Of a stretch of 64,000 bases of DNA, positions 15,476-24,548 are shown one piece after another. Position 1 is the stretch's first letter. Each line of letters opens with the position of its first letter. The notes beneath the pieces are model-generated. The model was not told where the DNA came from. It made no database searches and was given only the letters and a program-made list of their open reading frames with translations. The translations under genes and the position numbers were made by a program. Source of the stretch: an uncultured Chloroflexota bacterium (GTDB lineage Bacteria; Chloroflexota; Anaerolineae; Aggregatilineales; Phototrophicaceae); NCBI GenBank assembly GCA_937974245.1, contig CALJKV010000071.1:15611-79610 (forward strand), in the 5' to 3' direction.

Positions 15476-16246
15476 ATGGCGATGCGAAAACGGTTGATCG
15501 GGTTACTTGGCATCTGTCTGGTGCTGGCACTGCCTGTTCTGGCGCAGAACGGATCTCCTTCGCTGGTAACAGCACTGCGGCGCGTCTCAATGCGTTCCCA
15601 ACCAGAAGCAGGCGCGACACTGATGGCTTTCGTCAAGCAAGATGATATACTTAGGGTACTGGCGGTGGTTGAAGATGGTCTGAGCATCCAGGGGAATATG
15701 CGCTGGTTCCAGGTGCAGACCGATGACGGCATCACCGGGTATGTCTGGTCGGGCGCGTTTACGGAATCGGAAGGTGATGCGCAGCCCGCTATGGCAGTGG
15801 TCAGCGCGCGCCAGACGAACCTGCGGGCAGAAGCCAGCGGGAGCGGTACTCTGCTTGATACCCTCACTGAAGGACAGTCTGTAACGATCCTGGATGCCGA
15901 GCCAGACGGCGAACCGATTAATGGCATCAGCCTGTGGTACCGGGTGCTGACCGCCAGCAACAAGGAAGGCTATGTCTGGTCGGGCGTGCTGGACGTGCCA
16001 CAGCCTGTGACGCACACAGCCACCACCCGCTACTATGCCAACCTACGCGATATAGCCACCAATACCGGTCGGATTATCGCGGTTATTCCGGTAGGGGAGG
16101 CTGTCACCATCCTGGCGGAGGTGCGTCGGGGGCAGTCAGTCAATGGCAATCGCCTCTGGTACCGGGTCGAGACAGCAGCGGGTGAAATCGGCTTCGTCTG
16201 GTCGGGTGCGCTTTCCGAAATCGTCGAAACCGGGGCGGGGGGATAG
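15476..16246 (+). CDS. exported protein with three SH3b-type domains
   Basis: A 256-aa protein with signal peptide (MAMRKRLIGLLGICLVLALP, cleavage near AQNG) and GGGAG upstream. Three bacterial SH3 repeats follow (about 30-95, 105-175 and 185-250). Each has an N-terminal strand with LR or MR plus a residue pair (MRSQPEAG, LRAEASGSG, LRDIATNTG) and ends LWYRV or RWFQV, then GYVWSG or GFVWSG. Such domains usually bind cell-wall peptide or act as adaptor modules. It carries no catalytic domain. It is probably cotranscribed with the metallo-hydrolase before it. Confidence 0.85.
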   Translation: MAMRKRLIGLLGICLVLALPVLAQNGSPSLVTALRRVSMRSQPEAGATLMAFVKQDDILRVLAVVEDGLSIQGNMRWFQVQTDDGITGYVWSGAFTESEGDAQPAMAVVSARQTNLRAEASGSGTLLDTLTEGQSVTILDAEPDGEPINGISLWYRVLTASNKEGYVWSGVLDVPQPVTHTATTRYYANLRDIATNTGRIIAVIPVGEAVTILAEVRRGQSVNGNRLWYRVETAAGEIGFVWSGALSEIVETGAGG

Positions 16247-16352
16247 ATAAGGGGGCGTGGCTCCGCGACCCCGCAATCCACTATATGTTTCAGTCAGTTT
16301 GTATGTGGAGTGCCAATGTGCGCTCTAAGAATCTTACTACCGCACTAATTCT

Positions 16353-17972
16353 CTATCCGCACAAATCCCCCACCAGTGTATCCCAGGCGAAAACCTCATC
16401 ATTTTCGGCGGTAATCTCATACCCGGTTCTCAAAAGCGGGGAATTGCATAGCGTCATTTGCGAGTCCACGATACCATAATCTCTGGCTTCGCTCACCAGC
16501 GCCATGACCAGTGCGCGAGACTCATAAGCTGTGTAAGGCAGAAAGTCGCCGTTTTCCGCATCTTCGTATTGGGTAATCAGGTTAAATCCCAACCCTCTCG
16601 AACCGGCAATATGAGTCGCGTTGGAATAGGTAAGTTCATTCCCCATCTGCTCTATAACCCGAATGGCCTTATTGCGCTCACTAATCTGCCGATGCAGGCC
16701 GTCAGATCGTGCTGTATCTGCAGGCATATGAATCAACGTATTGTTGGATACATCCCAATTTGTGAAATCCAGTAGAATGCTGTCGGAATAAACTGTTGTC
16801 AATAGCGCGAAGGCGGATACTTCGGCGGTGCTGCGGCCTACAGGTTGTGGTGTCCGCTCTTCATAGCGCAGCGCGATCACCGCTGGTTGGCCGTTCTCAG
16901 GGTGTTCCGGGGATGCACCACCCTCACGCTGTCGTGCCGCCGCATAGAGATAGCGCATTACGTTCCAGAAAGCAGCAGTTTCCGGTTGCGTCAGTTCGAC
17001 GCGGAGCTGACGCCCAAAAGACGCAGCGAACAAACCCCAGAGGCCAGGATACAAGGCAAACTCCGGCACTGATTCGAGCCAGAAGCGTGCTTCCAGTGAA
17101 TCGGATGCCTGCCAGATTTCATGTGAGCCAGCCGGAAACCGGATGCCTGTATCCAGGCTATGCGGCTCAATTTCACCGTAACGAGTTCGGCCATAATGCA
17201 AATAATCGCCATACCAGTAGACAGTCTCTGCGGTCTGCAAATACAGCTGGTTTCCTAATGGGTAACTGTACCCGGCCAACCTGGGTGAATTGGAAGTGGG
17301 AGGGCGCATTCCACTCAAAGCCAGATCAAAGTCTGACCCCGTGCCATTTCCAATTCTGAAACTTACCATTAGCGGTAAGCTCCAGTAAGTCGCCCACCAG
17401 TACGCCACGCGCTCCCGGTATAGAAAGTCGCCGTCTCTAAGCGTAAACCAGTTTGGATTGTCGGTAATCGCGGGATGTACCCAGTTGAATATCTCATTAG
17501 GATCACCATCCCAGGGCACTTCATGATCCCATTTCTCTTCAACATAAACCTGGGAAAACGTCAACGCCGCCAACGCCTCTGAGGACATATTGGTCAGCGC
17601 GCGGTTGTTCAACTGGCGTGCTGGGTCAAAGAACAGGTCACGGCGCGCCAGAATGGAGAGTACCATATCGCCAATTGGGCGATAGTAGTTGTAGTCATCC
17701 CAGCTGATATAACCGGAAATGTCAAACCATTTGCTGTCTGCGATCAAGGTCGCATTCGTTGTAAACCGATAAATTTCGGTGAGTTGTTCCAGTGAAAGTT
17801 GATTCAGATTCGTTTCAATCAACCTCAAATCATCCGGATGTATTCCGGCCACCGCGAATTCTGACAGCTGGCTTGCCTTTTGACGATCCACTCCGGTTGT
17901 ATCCTGCGCCAGATGAGGGTGGACAAACGCGATGGCAAGCAAAAGCAGAGTAACTACAATGTGCATCTTCAT
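16353..17972 (-). CDS. exported protein of unknown function, 539 aa
   Basis: Starts at ATG 17972 with a clear signal peptide (MKMHIVVTLLLLAIAFVHPH, cleavage after LAQ); ATG 17996 is an alternative. The mature part is rich in Trp, Tyr and acidic residues and has no transmembrane segment. It begins with two short helices (DDLRLIETNLNQLSLEQL) that resemble the start of many Chloroflexota extracellular proteins. I recognise no enzyme motif. It follows the threonine dehydratase on the same strand, 34 bases downstream, and could be read from the same promoter although a role link is not evident. Confidence 0.75.
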   Translation of the reverse strand: MKMHIVVTLLLLAIAFVHPHLAQDTTGVDRQKASQLSEFAVAGIHPDDLRLIETNLNQLSLEQLTEIYRFTTNATLIADSKWFDISGYISWDDYNYYRPIGDMVLSILARRDLFFDPARQLNNRALTNMSSEALAALTFSQVYVEEKWDHEVPWDGDPNEIFNWVHPAITDNPNWFTLRDGDFLYRERVAYWWATYWSLPLMVSFRIGNGTGSDFDLALSGMRPPTSNSPRLAGYSYPLGNQLYLQTAETVYWYGDYLHYGRTRYGEIEPHSLDTGIRFPAGSHEIWQASDSLEARFWLESVPEFALYPGLWGLFAASFGRQLRVELTQPETAAFWNVMRYLYAAARQREGGASPEHPENGQPAVIALRYEERTPQPVGRSTAEVSAFALLTTVYSDSILLDFTNWDVSNNTLIHMPADTARSDGLHRQISERNKAIRVIEQMGNELTYSNATHIAGSRGLGFNLITQYEDAENGDFLPYTAYESRALVMALVSEARDYGIVDSQMTLCNSPLLRTGYEITAENDEVFAWDTLVGDLCG

Positions 17973-18006
17973 TACCTGCAAACCGAGTAACTCCATATAC
18001 AGGAAA

Positions 18007-18984
18007 TTAGCCTTCCCGCCGCCGCGCGGCCATCTCCAGCGCCTCGCGCAGGTGTTCCAGCGACGTGTTGCCACCGGTACACACCAACCCGACTTTCTTG
18101 CCTTCAAACTGGTCCCGCAGATTGTATGCCGCCGCCAAAGGGGACGCCCCTGCGCCTTCCGCCAGCGTGTGGGCGTGGTCAACCATCCACACCATCGCCT
18201 CGCGGATTTCGACATCGCGTACTAATACGAAATCATCCAACTGGTCACGCAGGATGGCCTGGGGCAGGTTGAAACCGACTCCGGTTGCCAGTCCTTCCGC
18301 AAACGTCTCATTCGGGGCGCTCTTGATGGTTTTGTGTTTCCAGGATTCATAGGCCGCTGGCGAGGCAGCAGCCTGCACGCCGATGACCTGGATCTGCGGG
18401 TTAATGGCATGGGCGCTGATACATGCGCCCGCCGCACCACTTCCCCCGCCTACTGGCACGATGATGACATCCAGGTCGGGTTGGTCTTGCAGCATTTCCA
18501 GCGCAATTGTGCCGACCCCGGCGATCAGCAGCGGTTCATCCCCCGCATGGATATAGCGCCAACCGTGTTCTTCCGAGAGCGCCGCAGCGCGTTCGCGGGC
18601 ATCATCGAATTTCTCTCCATAAAAGATCACCTCTGCCCCCATACCCCGCATTGCAGCGACCTTGCCAGGGTTTGCGCCTTCCGGCACAACAATCCGGGCT
18701 TCGACTCCAAATAACCGGGCCGCATAGGCGACGGATTGCCCGTGATTCCCGGTAGAAGCTGCGCTCACACCGCGTTGGCGTTCTTCCGGCGTGAGTTGCG
18801 AGATGAGGTTGATGCCACCACGCACTTTGAACGCGCCGACTGGCTGGTAATTCTCGTGCTTGATGAAAATTTCTGTCCCGATGAGCGCATTCACTGCTGG
18901 ATAGCTGTGCAGCGGGGTCGCGCGTAAGTAGGGGCGAATTCGCCGGTGAGCGTCCAGTACGTCGTGAAACTGTGGCGGTAACAT
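18007..18984 (-). CDS. threonine/serine dehydratase, PLP-dependent
   Basis: A 325-aa fold-type II PLP enzyme. ATG 18984 has GGAGAGG upstream. Lys in GAFKVRGG (about residue 54) would form the Schiff base. The phosphate loop is GGGSGAAG near 183. SxGNHGQ (STGNHGQS) and CTGGN near the end complete the family pattern. The length, lacking a C-terminal ACT regulatory domain, fits catabolic threonine dehydratase or serine racemase rather than the biosynthetic IlvA. It would convert threonine to 2-oxobutanoate and ammonia in the cytoplasm. Confidence 0.9.
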   Translation of the reverse strand: MLPPQFHDVLDAHRRIRPYLRATPLHSYPAVNALIGTEIFIKHENYQPVGAFKVRGGINLISQLTPEERQRGVSAASTGNHGQSVAYAARLFGVEARIVVPEGANPGKVAAMRGMGAEVIFYGEKFDDARERAAALSEEHGWRYIHAGDEPLLIAGVGTIALEMLQDQPDLDVIIVPVGGGSGAAGACISAHAINPQIQVIGVQAAASPAAYESWKHKTIKSAPNETFAEGLATGVGFNLPQAILRDQLDDFVLVRDVEIREAMVWMVDHAHTLAEGAGASPLAAAYNLRDQFEGKKVGLVCTGGNTSLEHLREALEMAARRREG

Positions 18985-19150
18985 GGGTCTGCCTCTCTCC
19001 AATGCCAGAATATAAGCTGCCTGGTGATGGACAATGGGTTAATCGTCCAGATTTTACCCCATTTGGGCTGGTTTGCGGCATAGGATGGTCTGCACTGGCG
19101 TTTCCGGTATAATCGGGACGATTTATAATACCAAGTATCAGGAACAAACG

Positions 19151-19501
19151 ATGCCCGATGATGAAAAGTATTTTAACCCGACGCCCCAGCCGTATGACCG
19201 GGAGCGCGGTAACGTTCTAGGCGGTTGGTTGATCTTTGTCGGGTTCGCCAACGCGATTTCGATCTATTCTAATGCGATGGTCGGGAACTTTCTGCCGGTA
19301 GCCTGGGGTATCGTTGGCGTCGTATGTGTTATCGGCCTGTGGCGCTGGTATAAATGGGCGTACTATGGGTTGTACCTGGGCTTCTTGTTTAATATTATGC
19401 TCGGCTTGGATGCGAACTCGCTCGACAGTGTGATGTACGGGTTGATTTTTATCGGGCTGACATACTTTCTCATTAATCCTAAAAAGGCCTACCTGCGATG
19501 A
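19151..19501 (+). CDS. small membrane protein, four predicted TM segments
   Basis: A 116-aa protein, starting at ATG 19151 with AGGA 8 bases upstream. After a polar N-terminus (MPDDEKYFNPTPQPYDRERG), four hydrophobic segments span about residues 25-45, 48-66, 72-90 and 94-110. Family not recognised; it resembles small DUF-type membrane proteins with a GGW motif near the first helix. Its stop overlaps the ATG of the methyltransferase gene by 4 bases (ATGA), so the two are translationally coupled. Confidence 0.75.
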   Translation: MPDDEKYFNPTPQPYDRERGNVLGGWLIFVGFANAISIYSNAMVGNFLPVAWGIVGVVCVIGLWRWYKWAYYGLYLGFLFNIMLGLDANSLDSVMYGLIFIGLTYFLINPKKAYLR

Positions 19502-20637
19502 AATTACCTCGCAAACACCGCGCCCCCGCGCGTAGCAAATCACCCGCCCCCCCGCGTTCCCGTCCGAAGGCCGTACCGCCCCGCCGCAGCGATGCGCCGG
19601 CGCCCTTTGTCTGCGAGGTGGATGTGGCCGAGGGATTGGAACCCTTTGCCTGGGATGAACTGGACGGCCTATTTGAGGAGCGCGTGGAGCAGATAGATGG
19701 CTCGTCCACGCCGGGCCGGATTCGTTTTCAGTATGTTGGCAACCTGTACCACCTCACCCGGCTGCAAACTGTACAGGCGGTGTACCTGTCGCAGACGTTC
19801 GCTATCCCGCGCCCAAAAGCCCTGCTGGGCGACCAACATTTTCGTGCTCTGTTAGCACAAATTGCCGCTGTACGCGATCTTTCGCCTGCCGATGCTTACC
19901 AGACATTCTACCTGAGCGCCGCCGGGTCGGAGTCGTCGGTGCTGGGGCGGCTGCGCGAGGCCCTGGCGGAACATACTGGCCTGATGCCCTCCACTGAAGA
20001 AGGCGACTTGTTGATTCGGCTGCGACATCCACCCGAGGACAAAGATCACTGGGAAACCCTGGTGCGGCTCTCCCCACGCCCGTTGGCGACTCGTCCCTGG
20101 CGGGTCTGCAACCGGGAAGGGGCACTTAATGCAGCGGTGGCACAGGTGATGGTGCGGCTCACCCGACCTAAACCGGGAGATGCCTTCTTGAATATCGGCT
20201 GCGGTTCGGGGACACTGCTCGTTGAGCGGTTGGCCTGTGCTCCAGCGGCCAGTGTCTCCGGCTACGACCACGATGCGACGGCGTTGACCTGCGCAGGACA
20301 GAATGCTACCGCTGCCGGATATGGCGAACAGATTAAACTCAATCTAGGTGATGCCCGCGAATTGCCGCTGACCGCAAAAAGTGTGGATGCGATATGTGCT
20401 GACCTGCCGTTCGGCCACCTGATCGGGTCGCACGAGGGTAACGTGGAACTCTACCCAGCGCTGCTGACCGAAGCCGGACGCGTCGCGAAACCGGGGGCAC
20501 GTTTCGTATTGATTACCCACGAAGTTCGTTTAATGGAGGCGCTGCTGGAAGAGTCTCCCACCTGGCATACTGTTGAGGTGATTCGAGTGGCGTTGGGCGG
20601 CCTGTATCCACGTATTTTCGTATTGGAACGGCGGTGA
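19498..20637 (+). CDS. THUMP-domain class I RNA methyltransferase
   Basis: A 379-aa protein. A basic, Pro-rich start (KLPRKHRAPARSKSPAPPRS) is followed by a THUMP-like RNA-binding region (about 35-180) and a Rossmann-type methyltransferase (about 190-379). Motif I is FLNIGCGSGTLLVE and the catalytic motif is DLPFG in place of N/DPPY. DLPFG is also found in archaeal and eukaryal tRNA guanine-N2 methyltransferases of the Trm14/Trm11 type, so a tRNA or rRNA guanosine is the likely target. The ATGA overlap with the upstream gene sets the start. Confidence 0.85.
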   Translation: MKLPRKHRAPARSKSPAPPRSRPKAVPPRRSDAPAPFVCEVDVAEGLEPFAWDELDGLFEERVEQIDGSSTPGRIRFQYVGNLYHLTRLQTVQAVYLSQTFAIPRPKALLGDQHFRALLAQIAAVRDLSPADAYQTFYLSAAGSESSVLGRLREALAEHTGLMPSTEEGDLLIRLRHPPEDKDHWETLVRLSPRPLATRPWRVCNREGALNAAVAQVMVRLTRPKPGDAFLNIGCGSGTLLVERLACAPAASVSGYDHDATALTCAGQNATAAGYGEQIKLNLGDARELPLTAKSVDAICADLPFGHLIGSHEGNVELYPALLTEAGRVAKPGARFVLITHEVRLMEALLEESPTWHTVEVIRVALGGLYPRIFVLERR

Positions 20638-20678
20638 CGGTATAATTGAATGGCTGCAAAAAAAGGATGGGTGCTCAT

Positions 20679-21065
20679 ATGACATCTACTGTTGAGACAC
20701 GGAAGCGCGGCATAGCACTCACCATCTGGCTCATTCTGATGGTACTGTTCAACCTGTATGCACTTTACGGCAACTGGGACTTACGCCAGGACTGGATCGA
20801 TCACGGGCGTAACTATGCCTTTGACCGTGACACACCGGAAATCATCCCCCTGCTGTATGTAGTTCTGCCACTTGTGAATGTCATCAGCGTTGCATTGGTG
20901 TGGTTCTGGAAGAAAGCCGGATTGTACCTGTTTGCTCTGTCTACGGGTACTGTGTTTATCCTGAACCTGAGCCGTGGTGTTCCCATTGTTAATCTACTTC
21001 TTGGGCTTGTGGGTGTGGGTATTTTATATGTGCTGATGCGTCCTAAATGGCAGGGGTTTTCATAA
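20679..21065 (+). CDS. small membrane protein, four predicted TM segments
   Basis: A 128-aa protein from ATG 20679 (AAGGA 11 bases upstream). Hydrophobic segments lie at about residues 11-30, 57-76, 82-98 and 102-120. A charged loop (RQDWIDHGRNYAFDRDTPEI) sits between the first two. Unrecognised, but similar in size and layout to the protein at 19151, which suggests a small paralogous family on both sides of the methyltransferase gene. It ends 14 bases before the LutC-like gene. Confidence 0.7.
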   Translation: MTSTVETRKRGIALTIWLILMVLFNLYALYGNWDLRQDWIDHGRNYAFDRDTPEIIPLLYVVLPLVNVISVALVWFWKKAGLYLFALSTGTVFILNLSRGVPIVNLLLGLVGVGILYVLMRPKWQGFS

Positions 21066-21079
21066 AAGAGGCAATAACA

Positions 21080-21769
21080 ATGACTTCTTCCCGTGATAAA
21101 ATTCTTAACAAGTTGCGTGCTGCCAGCCAACCGTTCCCGGATGCGCCGCCGCGCCCTAAAGGCTATCTCCCGGTGACGGTGCAGGACGATCTTTCGCCGG
21201 ATGGACTGCTAGCACGTTTCATGTTGGAAATGGAACGTCTGCAGGGGCAAGTTTTCTCGGTAGACAGCGACGATGATGCCCGTGAAAAGACCGTCGAGTT
21301 GCTTCAAAGCCACAATGCCAGTCACATCCTGGCGTGGCATTTCACGCGCATCCCGGTCAAAAAGCTGCGCGATGCCATTGAAGCTGCCGGAATTGCCATT
21401 AGCCAACCGGACGTGCAGGATGAGTTCCGCGCCGAGACGATTGAGGCGATTCGGGATGCGCAGGTTGGACTGACAGGAGTGGATGCTGCCGCTGCCACAA
21501 CTGGCACGCTCATCGTGACGACTGGCACAGGGAAGGGGCGTATCCCGACTATGCTGCCACCGGTACACCTTGTGGTGATGACACTTGACCAACTGGTGCC
21601 GCGCCTGGAAGACTGGGTGGCGCAGGAGCGCGCTCAAAACCTGAAAGCAATCCGCGATAGCGCCAACGTGTGCTTTATTTCAGGGCCATCACGCACGGGC
21701 GACATTGAAATGGAATTGGTGCTGGGTGTGCATGGGCCGGGGCAGTTGCAGGTGGTCGTGCGTCGTTAG
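21080..21769 (+). CDS. LUD-domain protein, LutC-like
   Basis: A 229-aa protein of the lactate-utilisation (LUD) family. The signature TTGTLIVTTGTGKGRIPTML, then PPVHLVVM, is clear, as are the N-terminal helix (SSRDKILNKLRAA) and the end GDIEMELVLGVHGPGQLQVV. In Bacillus, LutC works with the iron-sulfur proteins LutA and LutB to oxidise L-lactate, but no lutA or lutB neighbour exists here. Either the partners are elsewhere or this member acts alone. The start at ATG 21080 avoids the overlap of a longer frame with the previous gene. Confidence 0.88.
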   Translation: MTSSRDKILNKLRAASQPFPDAPPRPKGYLPVTVQDDLSPDGLLARFMLEMERLQGQVFSVDSDDDAREKTVELLQSHNASHILAWHFTRIPVKKLRDAIEAAGIAISQPDVQDEFRAETIEAIRDAQVGLTGVDAAAATTGTLIVTTGTGKGRIPTMLPPVHLVVMTLDQLVPRLEDWVAQERAQNLKAIRDSANVCFISGPSRTGDIEMELVLGVHGPGQLQVVVRR

Positions 21770-21945
21770 TGCCACCTCGCGCTCCAAAACAACTTCACAA
21801 TATGGGCGTGTGATAGACCCCGTCTGGTATCAGCGAGTTTCAATGGTTGTTTTCCTGTACGGTTGCAGTGCTATTTTTGTGCCAGGTCAGGTACAATCAT
21901 CTCATATTTCCACCCATTACATGAATAGAGGACATTGGCAATATT

Positions 21946-23388
21946 ATGATTCGTTTTGGCACGGACGGCTGGCGAGCCGTCATCGCGGATACATTCACGT
22001 TTGCTAATTTGCGGCTGGTTGCTCAGGCGGTAGCCGACTCGATCAACCAGCAGTACACCGGGAGTGGCACACCGGAAGTCGTGGTCGGCTATGATACCCG
22101 TTTTCTTTCGGATCGCTTTGCTGCTGAAGCGGCACGGGTGCTTGCCGGAAACAGCATCATCGCCTGGCTGACACGTACCGACGCGCCGACTCCGGCGATT
22201 TCTTATAATGTCAAGGAAAAGAAGGCGCAGGCAGGCATTGTGATTACTGCCAGCCATAACCCGCCGCGTTACAACGGCTTCAAGCTTAAAGCACCGTATG
22301 GGGGCAGCGCCACTGCTGAGGAATGCGCCCTGGTGGAAGAAGAACTGATGCGGATGGAGCGCGAGGCTCGTGGTCCGAACATCATGGATTATCAGAAAGC
22401 GCTCGATCAGGATTTGATCCGCCGGTTTGACCCATCATGGAGCTATTACCAGCACCTCGGCACTCTGGTTGACCTCGACAAAATCTCGCAAGGCGAAGTC
22501 AAGATGGTCGCGGATGCCATGTGGGGCTCCGGGCGCGGGGCGTTTATGAGTATTCTGGCGCGTTCGCGTTGCCAGGTCAGTGAGATTCGCGGCACCCTGA
22601 ATCCAGGCTTCGGCGGGATTCACCCCGAGCCAATTGCCCGTTACCTGAATGAATTGGTGGCCGCTGTCCAGCGCACACAGTCAGATGTGGGTCTGGCGAC
22701 GGATGGCGATGCAGATCGCCTTGGCGCGATTGATGCACGTGGCACCTTTGTAGACCCGCACCAGATTTTCGCGCTGGTGCTGCGTCACCTCATTGAAACT
22801 CGGGGGCAGCGGGGCGATGTTGTCAAGACCGTTTCGACCACCTTCATGATTGATTCACTTGCAGCGGCTTACGACCTCAAGGTACATGAGACGCCGGTTG
22901 GCTTCAACCACATCGCCGACCTGATGCTCACCAACGATGTTCTGATGGGCGGCGAGGAAAGTGGCGGTATCAGCATACGCGGGCATATCCCGGAAGGTGA
23001 CGGCATTCTCATGGGGTTGCTGCTGCTGGAAGTCATGGCCGAAAAGGGCGCACCGTTGCACGAGATTGTGGAGGACTTCCAGGCGATCTACGGCCCGGCA
23101 CATTATGGCCGGATTGATACCCGCTTGGAACACCAACTACCCAAGACACAGATGGTAAAACTCCTGGTGGATGCCGCCCCTGCGCGGGTTGGTGGCGAGG
23201 CAATTACCCAGGTGGATACGCTGGATGGTGTGAAGTTCTACCTGACGGATCGCAGTTGGTTGCTGATTCGGCCCAGTGGCACTGAACCGGTGCTGCGCGT
23301 CTATGCTGAAGCCCGTACCCCGGAATTTCGGGATGAGCTGCTCCAACTAGGCAGCACACTAGGCAAACAGGTGACACATCAACCCTAA
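21946..23388 (+). CDS. phosphoglucomutase/phosphomannomutase family protein
   Basis: A 480-aa alpha-D-phosphohexomutase. All four domains are visible: the phosphoserine loop TASHNPPRYNGFK (about 99-111), the metal loop DGDADRLG (about 250), the sugar loop GGEESGG (about 335) and the phosphate loop RPSGTEPVLR (about 440). The start MIRFGTDGWRA is typical. It interconverts hexose-1- and -6-phosphates for glycogen, nucleotide-sugar or cell-envelope synthesis; which hexose or hexosamine cannot be told. A separate start follows a 175-base gap after the LUD gene. Confidence 0.93.
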   Translation: MIRFGTDGWRAVIADTFTFANLRLVAQAVADSINQQYTGSGTPEVVVGYDTRFLSDRFAAEAARVLAGNSIIAWLTRTDAPTPAISYNVKEKKAQAGIVITASHNPPRYNGFKLKAPYGGSATAEECALVEEELMRMEREARGPNIMDYQKALDQDLIRRFDPSWSYYQHLGTLVDLDKISQGEVKMVADAMWGSGRGAFMSILARSRCQVSEIRGTLNPGFGGIHPEPIARYLNELVAAVQRTQSDVGLATDGDADRLGAIDARGTFVDPHQIFALVLRHLIETRGQRGDVVKTVSTTFMIDSLAAAYDLKVHETPVGFNHIADLMLTNDVLMGGEESGGISIRGHIPEGDGILMGLLLLEVMAEKGAPLHEIVEDFQAIYGPAHYGRIDTRLEHQLPKTQMVKLLVDAAPARVGGEAITQVDTLDGVKFYLTDRSWLLIRPSGTEPVLRVYAEARTPEFRDELLQLGSTLGKQVTHQP

Positions 23389-23422
23389 ACCATTTACACT
23401 CAGCCAAAGGCAAATACCAACC

Positions 23423-24328
23423 ATGAACACCTTACCCTTTGACAAGCCTGGACGCTTCTACAAAGGCAATCTCCATACGCATTCCACGCTTTCGGATGGT
23501 CGGCTGGCGCCAGAGGCCATCTGCCGTCTGTATGCTGACCTGGGCTATGATTTCATCGCCCTGACTGACCATTTCATGCAGCAGTACAATTTCCCGCTCG
23601 CCGATACCCGGGCCTTCCGCACCGAAACCTTCACGACTCTTCTAGGAGCGGAATTGCACACCGGGCAGACGGAACTGGGACAGTTATGGCATATCCTGGC
23701 GGTGGGGCTGCCGCTTGATTTCCTGCCGCCGCCGCCGGAGGAAACCGGGCCGGAGATCACGGCGCGGGCACTGGCCGCCGGGGCGTATGTAGCCGTCGCC
23801 CATCCCGCCTGGTATCACCTGACCGAAGTGGACATTCTCTCATTAGGGACGGATGTTCACGCGATAGAGATTTACAATGGCACCTCGCATGACCACAACG
23901 ATGCGCCGGATAGCTGGTATATCATGGATGTTCTCACCGAGCGCGGCTATCGTTATTCTGCCTGCGCCACCGATGATACTCACGCCCGTTCCAGTCGCTA
24001 TGACGTTGGACTGGGTTGGGTGCAGGTAAAAAGTGAGGTACTCGAACCGGATGCGCTGCTGGCGGCACTCAAGGCCGGACATTATTATTCCAGTACCGGT
24101 CCGCAGATTTTTGACATCAAGCTTGAACCGGGCAGAAAACTCACGGTGCGCTGCTCCCCGGCAGAGCGTGTTTTCGTAGTGGGTGCCGGGTGGCAGGCGC
24201 AACACGCTTTCGGTAATGGCATTCGCGAAGCGGAATTTGACTTGAGCAAGTTCGGTGGCCCGTACTGCCGGGTGATCGTGCGTCACGCCAACGGGGGACG
24301 CGCCTGGTCAAATCCGATCTGGTTTTAA
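23423..24328 (+). CDS. PHP-domain metal-dependent phosphoesterase
   Basis: A 301-aa PHP-superfamily hydrolase. Metal ligands appear in order: NLHTHSTLSDG (residues about 16-26), ALTDHF (about 48-53), AHPAW (about 123), and DDTHA (about 187). The last 80 residues form an added beta domain (LTVRCSPAERVFVVGAGWQA). PHP proteins of this kind cleave phosphoesters such as nucleotides or 3',5'-bisphosphates, but the C-terminal extension is less common. It is 34 bases behind the phosphohexomutase and probably cotranscribed. Confidence 0.88.
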   Translation: MNTLPFDKPGRFYKGNLHTHSTLSDGRLAPEAICRLYADLGYDFIALTDHFMQQYNFPLADTRAFRTETFTTLLGAELHTGQTELGQLWHILAVGLPLDFLPPPPEETGPEITARALAAGAYVAVAHPAWYHLTEVDILSLGTDVHAIEIYNGTSHDHNDAPDSWYIMDVLTERGYRYSACATDDTHARSSRYDVGLGWVQVKSEVLEPDALLAALKAGHYYSSTGPQIFDIKLEPGRKLTVRCSPAERVFVVGAGWQAQHAFGNGIREAEFDLSKFGGPYCRVIVRHANGGRAWSNPIWF

Positions 24329-24372
24329 TCTGACGGCTGCCCACCGGGGCGGTGACGGGGTTTCCATCACCG

Positions 24373-24400
24373 TTGACACGATTCACCCCCATGTTATAAT
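24373..24400 (+). promoter_or_regulatory. sigma70-type promoter of the LysM gene
   Basis: Perfect TTGACA (24373-24378) and perfect TATAAT (24395-24400) with a 16-base spacer, leaving a leader of about 140 bases before the ATG at 24549. Confidence 0.8.
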
Positions 24401-24548
24401 CCCATCGCCTCGCTGTCATCAGCATTCGTCTCATGATATGCGGGATAAAATCACAAACAGACGCACGCGCACCAGCGTATCGTCTGGACTTGCAAACGAA
24501 ATAATGCCGCGCTGGTGATGTAATCCGGCGGCGGCTGTGAGGAATGGT